From: Camarhynchus parvulus
Taxonomy: Eukaryota > Chordata > Aves > Passeriformes > Thraupidae
NCBI RefSeq assembly: GCF_901933205.1
Contig: NC_044600.1
Location: forward strand, 5,122,501 to 5,186,500
Reading direction: 5' to 3'
Length of the DNA stretch: 64,000 nt
In this document: one piece after another, positions 35,649 through 46,100 of the stretch
Layout of the letters: the number at the start of each line of letters is the position of its first letter
Numbering within the stretch: position 1 is the first letter of the stretch
Translations under genes and position numbers: made by a program
Notes under the pieces: model-generated
What the model was told of the DNA's origin: nothing
Database searches by the model: none
The model's input: the letters and a program-made list of their open reading frames with translations, nothing else

Positions 35649-35951
35649 GGTGAGGTCAAATATGGGGTCTGTGACCCCATATTAAAGTATTTTCCTATTA
35701 TATTAAAAATCTCTCTCCAGAAAGATCTCACACTGACTTTAAATGGGAGGAACACTGCACACAGGTGTGGATCAGCTTCATTCTACTGCCCAGAGAAGAA
35801 ACCAAACAGATTTCATATAAACAGTGAAAAACAAGTTTATAACCCCAGACAGAAGCTGTCCCAAAGGCTGGATTTTCATTACAGTAAGTGCTGGATTAAA
35901 GATGAGAAGGTTCCTATTCCAAGAAGCTTTCCTGGGGTCACAGACCTCACC
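35649..35951 (+). repeat. Element with 19-bp terminal inverted repeats, carrying left arm of long inverted repeat
   Basis: The right end TGGGGTCACAGACCTCACC (35933-35951) is the reverse complement of GGTGAGGTC (35649-35657) plus TGTGACCCCA (35670-35679); on the left these are split by 12 extra bases. The termini enclose the 249-bp unit at 35681-35929. No target-site duplication is evident. This may be a small nonautonomous DNA transposon or a chance of local inverted duplication; the family is unknown to me. Confidence 0.55.
35681..35929 (+). repeat. Left arm of a 249-bp inverted repeat
   Basis: From ATTAAAGTATTTTCC to CCAAGAAGCTT this segment recurs inverted at 37125-37373. I count two differences in 249 positions: T/C in the AGGTGTGG segment and G/A in GAGAAGGTTCC. 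The arms are 1195 bp apart. Both arms keep the same open frame, which explains the similar open frames on opposite strands; I see no known protein in it. Confidence 0.97.
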
Positions 35952-35973
35952 TGGTTCAGAGCCACCTCTGGAT

Positions 35974-36166
35974 CAGGCTCTGAATAGTCAAAATATTTGA
36001 GCCCATTTCTTGGGTAAGTCATGAAGGCCATTTTCAGGCAGGCTCTCAATAATCAGAATATTTGAGCCCAATTCTTGGGTAGATCATAAGGGACATTTTC
36101 AGGCAGGCTCTCTCAATATTCAGAATATTTGAGCCCATTTCTTGGGTAAATCATGAGGAACATTTT
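35974..36166. repeat. Tandem repeat, 63-65-bp unit, 3 copies
   Basis: Units start with CAGGCTCT at 35974, 36039 and 36104 and share CAGAATATTTGAGCCCATTT and TTGGGTAA. The array lies between the two arms of the 249-bp inverted repeat. Confidence 0.95.
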
Positions 36167-37124
36167 CAGGCTCAAGGCTCTGTTGCCCTCCTGGCTGGAA
36201 GCCAAACTTCCCACAAGATGCTGTGGCCTAATTCCCTTGGGGGCCGTTAGAAATGATTTCCAGGATTTTAATCAAAACATGGATTTAGTGGGGAACAGAT
36301 GACTTATGGAGCAGGGGTGGTCCCTGCAGAGCTCAGGTTGTAACTGAGCTTCTGTTAAATCTCTCCTTGCCTTAATCTTGCTCAAAGTAAAGCCAGTCCA
36401 TCCAGCAGGTCTCATGTGTGGTCCTGGGGCACAAACTATTTTAGGAGTGGGATGGTACCTTCAACACCTTGTTAATTCTGTTCATTGGAAAAATTTGGGT
36501 GGGAGAGGGCGGCTTGGGTCTTATTTCCCCAGTTTTTTCTGCTTTAGAATTGCATGGGGCATATCTGGCTTTTTTAGGAATCATAATTAAGGTTGGATCT
36601 TTTTGACAAGGTTATTCCTTAGCCTGAGGTTGGGGATGGCTTTGGGATGGCTCTGTGGTTGTTCTTTTTAACAGCCTTTGGAGATGAGTGATGGAAAATT
36701 GAACTGACAGAGTGGAGTGTAAAATACTCAGAGATTCAGTTTGCAGGAGATCTGGATTTAAGGCATGGCAGTAATAAATAATATTCTTTATCAGAGATCA
36801 TGGGGTTTTCCTCCTGCTCAGATAAATATAGTTGCTATATTTTTATGTATTATATAATATTTATAATACTAATTAGTAATTCTGTTAGTATAAAAAGGTG
36901 TAAGTAAAGTTCTTTATACAATACTGCTTTTAGTAAAGAGCAATGTTAGTGTAGTTTACTTCCTGCAATAAGTGAAAATTTAGGATCAGGCTGGCAGGTT
37001 GCATAAGGCACTGAACCTGGAAATCAGGAAGTCTCTGCTGAATTTCAGGCTCTCCTTCCTGGACACATTGTTCTTTCTAACTCAGGCATGCTGTATTTAA
37101 AAAAAAATAAAGTCTCTATTTAAT
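36167..37124. other. Spacer of the inverted repeat, no gene seen
   Basis: Intronic AT-rich sequence with no recognised exon or repeat family apart from the tandem array at its left side. Confidence 0.4.
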
Positions 37125-37373
37125 AAGCTTCTTGGAATAGGAACTTTCTCATCTTTAATCCAGCACTTACTGTAATGAAAATCCAGCCTTTGGGACAGCT
37201 TCTGTCTGGGGTTATAAACTTGTTTTTCACTGTTTATATGAAATCTGTTTGGTTTCTTCTCTGGGCAGTAGAATGAAGCTGATCCACGCCTGTGTGCAGT
37301 GTTCCTCCCATTTAAAGTCAGTGTGAGATCTTTCTGGAGAGAGATTTTTAATATAATAGGAAAATACTTTAAT
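37125..37373 (-). repeat. Right arm of the 249-bp inverted repeat
   Basis: Reverse complement of 35681-35929 with two substitutions. It is not flanked by the TGGGGTCACAGACC-type terminal repeats seen around the left arm, so the shared tract stops at the inner edge of those repeats. Confidence 0.97.
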
Positions 37374-37879
37374 GTGAGACAACAGGAACTTTGAAACTCA
37401 CTAAATCTGTAATGCTGCAACACATTTACACAATAGATAATCTCACAATAGATGACATGACTAAAGGATACCATTCCAGTGAAAAGGGGTTTTTTTCAGT
37501 TTATTAGATTTTTCTTATTTCTTTTATATTACCATTAAGAAATGCACAACCTTTTTGTTCTTCCATGTCCTGCAGTAAATACAGACAAATTCATTGTCAG
37601 TGCCTAAAGAGAAACATGTCTGCAAATTGTAGATTGTAAATTAGTGGTGACTGCTCCAAAAACTCTTGATAAAGCAGGAGTGATGTGTTTACCCAGGAAG
37701 ATTCTTCTGGCCAGAACCTTTCTTCCAGATATTGCTGTGACAGTTTTGAAGTTGCTTCTCCTGTGTCATTGAAGTGGAAGTGACAGAGCTGACGTGGTGC
37801 CTCATCCTGAGCTGCACGTTGGAAATGGCTGAAGGAGGCTCAGGAATGCTGGGAGTTCTTCCCAGGGGTTTACAAAACA

Positions 37880-37985
37880 TTTATGGAGTCATTATGGTTG
37901 GAAAAGACCTCTAAGATCCCCAACTCCAACCATTTGTCTGTAACTGCCTCCAAGCCCTGGAATTACTCATTATTCCACTTGGGAT
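37880..37985 (-). mobile_element. CR1 LINE fragment, antisense
   Basis: GAGTCATTATGGTTGGAAAA then GACCTCTAAGATCCCCAACT and CCAACCATTTGTCTG is the reverse complement of an avian CR1 3' end. Confidence 0.8.
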
Positions 37986-38002
37986 CCAAACCATCAGAGA
38001 CA

Positions 38003-38092
38003 AATGGCTTGGGGACAAGGGCATGGGCTGGACTCAGTGATCTTTAAAGTCTCTCCCAACCTGGTCATTCTGGGAATTCTGTGAATTTTAAC
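38003..38092 (+). mobile_element. CR1 LINE 3' end fragment
   Basis: GGGCTGGACTCAGTGATCTT, AAAGTCTCTCCCAACCTGG and ATTCTGGGAATTCTGTGAA is a sense CR1 tail. It lies head to head with the antisense piece just upstream. Confidence 0.7.
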
Positions 38093-38287
38093 ATTTCCAG
38101 CTGTCTGCTGTGAATCCCTGATGTTTTCCAGACTTGAGGTGGGATGATCCCATATCAGCCAGCCCTCAGGAGCAGCCAGGGAGCTGCAGAGCCTTTTCCA
38201 TGGAATCTGAGCTGGAATCAATGAGCACTGAGTGCTCCTTGGGGGCTGGCTGGGCTCCAGGGGCTGTGCTGGCTGGAACTGGGGGGG

Positions 38288-38491
38288 AGGCTGATGCTGG
38301 AGCCTTGCAGAGCTCAGCTGGAATTTGGGCTGGAGCAAAGGAAGGCTGATGCTGGAGCCTTGCAGAGCTCAGCTGGAATTTGGGCTGGAGCAAAGGGAGG
38401 CTGGTGCTGGAGCCTTGCAAAGCTCAGCTGGAATTTGGGCTGGAGCAAAGAGAGGCTGATGCTGGAGCCTTGCAGAGCTCAGCTGGAATTT
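38288..38491. repeat. Minisatellite, 55-bp unit, 3.7 copies
   Basis: Unit AGGCTGATGCTGGAGCCTTG, then CAGAGCTCAGCTGGAATTTG and GGCTGGAGCAAAG starts at 38288, 38343, 38398 and 38453 at an exact 55-bp period. Copies differ at only a few positions. Intronic if the CpG island at 26.6 kb is the FNDC3C1 promoter. Confidence 0.95.
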
Positions 38492-39690
38492 TTGCTGCAG
38501 CAGGAAGTGAGGTCAGGCCCAGCTCTGTGGACAGGAATTGTTTGCTGCAAGGGCAGTCCTGGAGATTTTCTGTTTTTCTTAGAAGCTTTTGTAGGAGTGT
38601 CCCTGGAAAATGTTGCCTTCTTTTGAATATGAGAACAGGACCCTGTTACATGAGATTGTTGAATTAGTCCAGAACACATCTCAGGGCCCGTTTTTACAAT
38701 ATGGATTTGGTTTATTTATTTTAAAATACGTTCTGTTGTGAAAAATTACTGTATTTCAGTTTTTTAGATAATCTTTGAAAACAAAATAATAACTGAATAA
38801 TCTCTGAAAACAAAAGCTATTTAACTTAACTAACTCGAGTTCTTTAACTTAGAAATGTGTTTCCCACTATCACTTCTTCCAGCTTCAGGTTTGTTGCTGA
38901 GATGATTAATGCAAATTATTTTATTTTTTTGTGGTTCTGTGGGCTGAATTCATCCCTCAGCTCAACCCAGGTTTGGGAGTGACCTTTAGCTGATGTGTAA
39001 TAGAAACCCTTGCAAAAAAAGTGAATCAGGCCAGAAATGCCCTTGCAAAATGTAATCTTTCTAAAATATAATCTGTTGAATTCCATACTGACTCAAAAAT
39101 CTTCAGGACAGGGTGACAAAGCTGTAGAGACACCTCTACAAGTTCTGCTATTGATTCATATTTAATGAATCACTAAACTGCAGTTTATTCCTATAAATTA
39201 CAAAATTTGCCTGGTCTTTAATGCTTCCAGATGGGATTTTTCTTGCTTATTTTTAGTCTAGAATGTAAGATTTAGTGTATTAGCTCATCTTTAATGTCAG
39301 TGCAGCCTGTGAATTCCCAGGACTGCACTTTTTTCCTATTTTCTTTTTTTTCCCTGACCACTTGAATAGTTCCTAGGGATGATAAATCCCTCACTGCCAA
39401 GAGCAGACCACAGCAAAAGCAGTTTGAGCTGCTCTTCCTGAGATTTGCTGGAATAAAGTGACTTTGTGGACCAGGCAGCTCTTTGATGCAGATCTCCCTG
39501 TGGGTGGGTCCATGAACAACCCCCCCAGCTGCTTTTGCCTCTCCAAGCTGACTTAGTTTGGGGTAAATCCAAGGGTTTAGGGAGGCCTGGAACCACTGAC
39601 AGACTTTTAGGGATGTTGTGAAACTTGGGAACTCGGGAGTGTTGGTGGAGGAGAGGCTGGAGCTGCCCTGGCCCCAGAACCCGCTGATTC
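38492..39690. other. Intronic, no exon seen
   Basis: AT-rich sequence without a recognisable exon, RNA gene or repeat. Confidence 0.4.
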
Positions 39691-40300
39691 CAGGGCTCAT
39701 CCCCAGCATGGCAGGAGGAACAGGGGAGTTCTGCCCTGCTCAGGTGAGACCCCACCTGCAGAGCTGCCTCCAGCACAGGAAGGAGCTGGAGCTGCTGCAG
39801 AGAGTCCAGAGGAGGCCACAGAGCTGCTCCAAGGGCTGGAGCCAGGCTGGGAGAGCTGGGGGTGCTCACCCGGAGAGGAGAAAATCCAGAGCTCAGAGCC
39901 TCTTCCAGTGCCTGAAGGGGCTCCAGGAGAGCTGGAGAGGGACTGGGGACGAGGGATGGAGGGACAGGACACAGGGAATGGCTCCCACTGCCAGAGGGCA
40001 GGGATGGATGGGATTTTGGGAGGGAATTCCTGGCTGTGAGGGTGAGGAGGCCCTGGCACAGGGTGCCCAGAGAAGCTGTGGCTGCCCCTGGATCTCTGGA
40101 AATGTCCAAGGGCAGGCTGGACAGGGCGTGGAGCAACCTGGGATAGGGGAAGGTGTCCCTTCCACTGTCCGCTGACACCTTCCACTGTCCCAGGGCGCTC
40201 CAAGCCCTGTCCAGCCTCGCCTGGGACACTTCCAGGGGTCCAAGGGTGACCCTGGATGGGCTGTAAGGTCCTTTTTAACCAAACCCATGCTGGATTCCAT
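39691..40300 (+). mobile_element. CR1 LINE 3' fragment, about 600 bp, with a snap-back
   Basis: The longest CR1 piece of the window, in sense orientation: GGTGAGACCCCACCTGCAGA, GGAGCTGGAGCTGCTGCAGA, GGAGCCAGGCTGGGAGAGCT, CCAGGAGAGCTGGAGAGGGA, GGTGCCCAGAGAAGCTGTGG. Near its 3' end an inverted copy of its own sequence (about 40170-40240) is inserted before the tail. The antisense open frame of 297 aa here is a by-product. Confidence 0.9.
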
Positions 40301-43000
40301 CCTGAGTGTGGATGCCCCTGTGCTGATTGTCCTCCACCTTTCCCTGGGGAGCAGCCTTGCCCTGCAGGGAGGGCAGGACTGTATTCCCTGCTCCTGGCCA
40401 GCCGTGGGAGGGTGTTGGGAAATGGCTTTTCAAGATAGAGCTCTGTCTTTGTTTTGTTTTGCAGGAAATTGTGCTGAGTATGTAATAACTTTTCAGGAAT
40501 TCTCTTTTTATTTACCCAAATACCACCTACTTCCTTGAGTGGGATGGAGACTTTGGGGAGGTGAATCCATGGATTTATTTCCCTGGAAAAGTTTTACCTG
40601 TTGAAGTGGGGAGGGGTTGAGTCCCACATTCATTGACTGTGTTCCCTTGGAGGGCAGGGTGGTTTTGCTGCTCTTATCAGTGTTTTCAGGGAATGAAGCA
40701 GTGCTCAAAACCCAAAATAACTTGGTTTTTTTCAATTTGTCAGGATGTCCCTCTTTGTCCTCAGTGTTCTGCTACTTGCAGTCACCCCAGCCCAGCTGCA
40801 CAGGGAAATATCAACATTCTGAGCCAGGTGAAACTGCCCCAAAACCTCTTCAGATGGGTTTGTTCCTGTCAGTACTTCTGTTTTCTCTGACCATATGGCC
40901 ATTGCTAGACACCAAATTGGCTGGTTTTGGAGTTTAACAGTTTAAAACCAATTATTTCCTGATACTCCAAATATTAAATTCTTCCTCAGAGAAATGAAGT
41001 TCCAGCTGTGAGCAAGCAGAAGGTGTTTGGAGGTGTCCATGTAAATTAAATCCTCCCTGTGTCATTAGGCAGGAGATGACATTTCTAAAGGATTCTGAAA
41101 ACCACAGGGATGTTGGGGCTCTGCTCTGTAATTTGTCCTAAAGAGAGAATTAAATTCAGCCAAGGCAGGGAAGGAACAGAGAAACTCTGAACCTTTATTT
41201 AAAATTGCAGAGGATGAACACAGAAACTCTGAACCTTTATTTAAAGTTGCAGGTGCCTTTGGGTCCTGTTTCAGAACATGTTTTTCTGCAGCTGTTTATT
41301 TGGGGTAGTTGAATTTGAATGCAGAAGGAGTTGCCCTTTGGTGAAGGGTTTTCCCCTTTATTTCAATTACTAATTTCTGTTTTCTTTGAGATTCAAGAAA
41401 TTCATATGCATATATAAAATAAAGAATTTTCATTTTGCCTGTGTACAGTGAATTCCTGTCATGGCTCTTAAGGCTTAGATCCAACCTCAAAAAATGGGAG
41501 AGGTGTAGAGGAAGAAACCTTTGCCTGAATTTTGCTGTTCCAGGCAGGGAGTTTTAAGTGGAATTGTTAAAATTTGCATCCTTGGCAGAGGCAATTCCAA
41601 ACCTGACAAAAAGGAGATTATTTTATTCAGGAAATACACTGAACTCCCTGAGCATGGTATTTATTTATTAAGTGTATTTAGGCCAAAGCTGATGCAAATT
41701 TAATCTTTGAGGTCCTGTCCAGCTCTTGCACCTTGCAGTGATGTTTGGCTTCTTAAAGCTGTTACTGGAGCAGCCCTGGAGGAGAATTTCCTTGTGAAAG
41801 GAGTGGGGTTTTGGGAAGTCTTGAGGAGTTTGTTGTGCTGCATTTTGTGGCTGTGTGATTGCATCTCTGATTTGGAGATGCTTTTGCAAAGGAGGAATGG
41901 GGCTTTTATCAGTGGATTCCACCAGCTCCTTTGCCTTGTGTTGATAACACAGGAAAAGCCTTTGTACTCTCAGCTTTCTTACAGATTTTTCTGTACAAAA
42001 TCAGTTAAAACCAGAAGAAATTATGTTAATTATATTATATTTCTCCTGCTGTTGCTAAACTACTGGAAATACATTCCCACAGGTACAGAATTAATCAGTT
42101 TTTGTGGTTTTTCTTCCCCAAAAATTGCGCTTTCCTTGCTGCTTCTGTGGAGAAGAAAGATTTGACACTTTGAAGCAGCCTGACTTGGTTCATGCACAGA
42201 TTTAGGGAGGTGTTTTGTGGTTTGCTTTTTATTTTTAAGGAATTGGACCCTCCTGACCACATTTTGCCTTCTGGTTTATGGGAGGTAATGGGAAAGGAGC
42301 AGGAAGTGTCAGCATTTCCTGTATCCTGTTATCTTGTGCTTTTTATGGATGCTGGATTAACTATACACTGAAAATTCCCTACCATTGGGAGCTTGCAGCT
42401 TGATTTGCTCTAATTACTATAATTAATTTGTATCATGTGTATTTTGACTTGCTCTAATTACAGATTATTCCCTGGAAGCTCACAACTCTGCAGCACTTTT
42501 CCATTCACATTTCCCCATGGCTGTCAGTCAAAAATTTTGGGAACAAAGCAGGATTTTGTGTTGTCTCAGGCTTTGCTTTCACTCTGGCAGATTTTGTATT
42601 GGAGAAATTGCATGGTTTAGGGTTTTTTTGATCATCACTAAAATGTAAATGTGGTGTGTGCATTATGTAGCCTAAAGCTTGGGGTCTGGAGTGGAAGCAG
42701 TTTAGGAATTTGAAGTGCAAATTTAGGAATAAATTGCTGTATAAATGTAAATTCCTCTACTGTGTAATTGCTGCACTGAGGTACCAATTCCAGCACTCAT
42801 GGCTGAATATTGCTGATAATTAAAGGGGAAAATTTTGGGAAATGGGCATTTATTGCTTATATGAAAGGAGTTAAAAGTGATAACATTGGAGTGTTTGGTT
42901 GCACTTGGAATTGATAGAGCTGAGTTTATCAAACAAACAGGGAATGATTTAAGGAAGGGAGAGCTGGATCTGTCCTCATCCCTGTTTTTCCTTGGAGCAG
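40301..43000. other. Intronic, no exon seen
   Basis: Contains a direct duplication of AGAAACTCTGAACCTTTATT at about 41179-41249. No exon, RNA gene or repeat family recognised up to the acceptor before the first coding exon. Confidence 0.4.
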
Positions 43001-43023
43001 GTGGCTGAGGTGAGCAGGTGTCC

Positions 43024-43044
43024 ATGAGTGATCCCAAGAAATGA
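43024..43044 (+). promoter_or_regulatory. FNDC3C1: uORF of 6 codons overlapping the FNDC3C1 start
   Basis: An upstream ATG at 43024 opens a frame of six codons (MSDPKK). Its TGA at 43042-43044 overlaps the main ATG at 43041 by two bases (ATGA). Any transcript using the acceptors at 43000 or 43017 would carry it. Such an arrangement is compatible with translational control by termination and reinitiation; that role is inference. Confidence 0.6.
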
Positions 43045-43136
43045 TGGCTGAGCAGCCGCCCCCCCTGGAAGCCACCCCTCTGCTGAATGAAGTGCCACTT
43101 CTACCTCACATGGTCAACGGGGACAGCATCCAGCAG
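43041..43136 (+). CDS. FNDC3C1: FNDC3C1 coding exon 1
   Basis: Encodes 32 residues from MMAEQPPPLEATPLLNEV to NGDSIQQ, matching the FNDC3A start (PPLEATPLLNEVPLLPHMVNGD). The exon probably begins at 43001 or 43018 (two CAG acceptors). Its donor is CAG/GCAAGT, a GC rather than GT donor. Ends in phase 0. Confidence 0.93.
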
Positions 43137-46100
43137 GCAAGTCAGCCCTCAACTGGGAGCACTGGGAGCAACTGGGATGGTGGCCCCACAAAAGCCAGGC
43201 AGCTCTGCCACTGCTCTGAGAGCTGGGCAGGGATGTGCCAGTGAGCACTGACATCAGGAGTTAAACAGAAGTGGAGAGAGGAAAATAATCATTCAGCTCC
43301 CAGGCAGTGCACAGGTGTGGAAAAAAGGCTTTAAAATGGAGCTGCAAACTCCAAAAATCAAAGGAAAAATTGGGGAGTTAATAAAGGTTTTGAAACTCCT
43401 GTGAAGTGATGAATAAAGATTAGCAAGGGATTGCAAAGGAAATCTATGACAGGAAAATGAAAGGAAAGACCTTGGCTTCCTGGTTTTAAGTGTCTTCATT
43501 AATAATTACAGTGCAGTGGTGAAACCTGAGTGTGTTTAGTTGAAACTTTAGAGCTTTATTGGACACAACCCTTCAGAAGTCTCTGGTAGGATTAGAAATA
43601 CAGGTAAAAAGTGGCAGCAGAACAATTCTGAAGCCCAAGTATCTGTAAGTTGTCAGTAAATGTGAATTTAGTGTTCAGCAGAAAGAGCTGAGTGCTTTGG
43701 ACTACAAATACTGGGAGCTCTTCCCATCCAATGAGGTCTGGCCATAAATGCTGAAAGTTTAGATGAGATCTCCTTTAATTTGTCATTGCTGCAGATAAGC
43801 AGGAGAAGTCTGTCTTGTTTCAGTTGTATACTTGGAAAAATGGGCTTTTTTAAAGAAAAAGTCCTTTTCCCTTTCTGCCTCAGACCCTGGAGGTGGAAGT
43901 ACAATGAGTATTTCTGGAAATGAGCAAAGTCTCTGAGATATTTCTGATGTTCTGGCAGTAGAAGGTGAAATTTCAGCCCTGCCCAGCTGGGAGGTGGCTC
44001 AGCTGGTTCAGGTTTCATGAGGAAAGGAGATCAGGTAGATTTAGTTGGCTCCTGTCCCCAGAGCTCTGTGTGTGGGACATGGAGGTGACAGTCACTGACA
44101 TTTTTAGGACCTAGAGGAGACTTTGCAATCAGGTGAGATTAAAAAAAAAAAAAGGGAAAATAATAGAGTTGTATTGTGGAGATGCATTTGACATTTAAAT
44201 AGAATCTTTTAAAGAGGATGTTGACTTAGAATCTTTATTAATGCAGAGAATTTTTAATTATTTCTCTGCCAGTGCTGTGGAGGACAGTGCTAATACTTAA
44301 TTATTGTAGAGAGATTTGTTTCCAGAAACCAAACCTGTGTGTTTGGCCAGTGAATCCATCAGCTCCATTTCACTTCAAGCAAAAATTGGAAGTTTTCTGG
44401 AAGGGTTTCTGGATCCAAAAATGTGTGAACAGGGCTAAAAGCAGAGCTGTGGGCAGAGCAGCTTTGGCTGTGCTGGTGCCACCAGCCCTGCAGAGGTGCT
44501 CAGGACCCCTGGAGGTGTTGGCAGCTCCTGGGCTCAGCTCTCACCTGGCTCAGATCCACCCCTCAGCCCTGCTCCAGCTTCCTGGACTTGTTCCTTGTTG
44601 GAAGGTGCCTGGGACTTCGTTTTCTTCATTAATCCCAGTGAGTCAGTGCTCTGAGGCAGGGCCTGAGCATTCCTGGCATTCCAGGCTCCACTGCTGGGAT
44701 TGCAGCACTGCTGGGATCCCTCCCTCTGCTCTGAGCTGCAGCTCATGGAACTGGGCTGAGCATGTGCCACCCTCAGAGAGGCTCTGAATCTCTCAGACAT
44801 TCCCTTTCTTGCCTCTGAGTTTTGCCCTCAAAGATGAGCCTTTTCCTGAGGTCACTCCCTGCCTGTGCAATCCTGGATCCACAGCAAATCTTTTTCCTGT
44901 TTCTTGTGCTCTGGCAAATCCCCAGCCCATTATTGTCAGTTTTCTTTTAACAATTGACACCACTTCTCTCCCTTTACCCCAAGAAATGTATTAGCATTGA
45001 AGTCATGCATTTGCTTGCATTCTGAAGTGACAAATCTGCATAAATTTCATTATTAATGCAAATTATTCCACATTTAAAGGCATTCTCTGCATTCTCTCAC
45101 TCTCCTGGAACCATAATAAATATTACTGAGTGCCTAAATGGCCTTTTCAGGGATTTTGGTGGCTTCCTTATATCCAGAAATAAATCACTCACCCAAAGTA
45201 AAATTCTCCTGTACAAGGAGCATCAATTCTTCCCTACATGGGAGGTTATGAAAAATAAAATCAAAGATTAATACACCAATATGCAGAAGTGCAAAACCAG
45301 TGTTAAAATAACATTTATCATTTATCCTTGGAGTGTGTAGTGATGAGAACAGTGAAACTGGTCCCTGGGGAGTTCAGGAAGCTCCAGCACAGAAAAATTC
45401 ATTCATTAATGGCATGTGTAGCTCATTTTACCAGGAATTAAATGACCAGGTGATTTCTTCAGGTCCCATCTACCTTCTACAAATGTCATTCTGTGAATAG
45501 TGCAAAAATACTTCATAAAAATTGAATGGAAGAAAATTACACTCATTTTCACAGCTGCTTTGACAAATCCATTTTATTTCAGTTTTTACTTCAGTGCCAG
45601 CTGTCACCAGGGTGGAATTTGAATTGTGTACCTGCAGTTCTTACCTGGCCAATCCCCTTTTATTAAAGGATTAACTGTGGAATATTATAGATGTTACAAT
45701 AAATAAAGTGCAGCTGCCAAAATTCCCCTGAGGCTGGGGCAGGATGAGGGGAAGGTTTGGGATCCCAGCAGTGCCTGAGGAGTGATCCTGGCCCAGCTCC
45801 AGGTGGATCTGTGTGCAAGGGGACCAGAGGGACCTGCAGGATGTCACTGGGGCTGGGTTCCTCCCGCAGGGAAAACTCACCTGGGCTCACAGGAGCTGCA
45901 GGGCAGAGGTGGTGGGAGCAGCCTGGAATGCAGTGTGAATCTCAGGTCATTATTGCCTCAGAAAAAGCAGAAAAATCGGTGTGAAATGTGAAATTTAAAG
46001 CTTATTTCATGTATATCAAGTGAGGCACTTCTGGGAGTAACCAGAGGAAAAATACAAGGATTTTATGTCAAAGTAGGAGGAAATATTTTAATTCCACCCA

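Noticed and set aside
35595..35987. 130-aa open frame, nearly repeated on the minus strand at 37097-37474
   Set aside because: Both come from the two arms of the 249-bp inverted repeat; the likeness reflects DNA duplication, and no known protein is recognised.
38288..38491. Regular repeats that might suggest a CRISPR array
   Set aside because: Copies are contiguous without unique spacers, and the sequence is vertebrate; a minisatellite.
39336..40229. 297-aa minus-strand open frame
   Set aside because: Antisense of a CR1 fragment; no reverse transcriptase or other CR1 protein motif.
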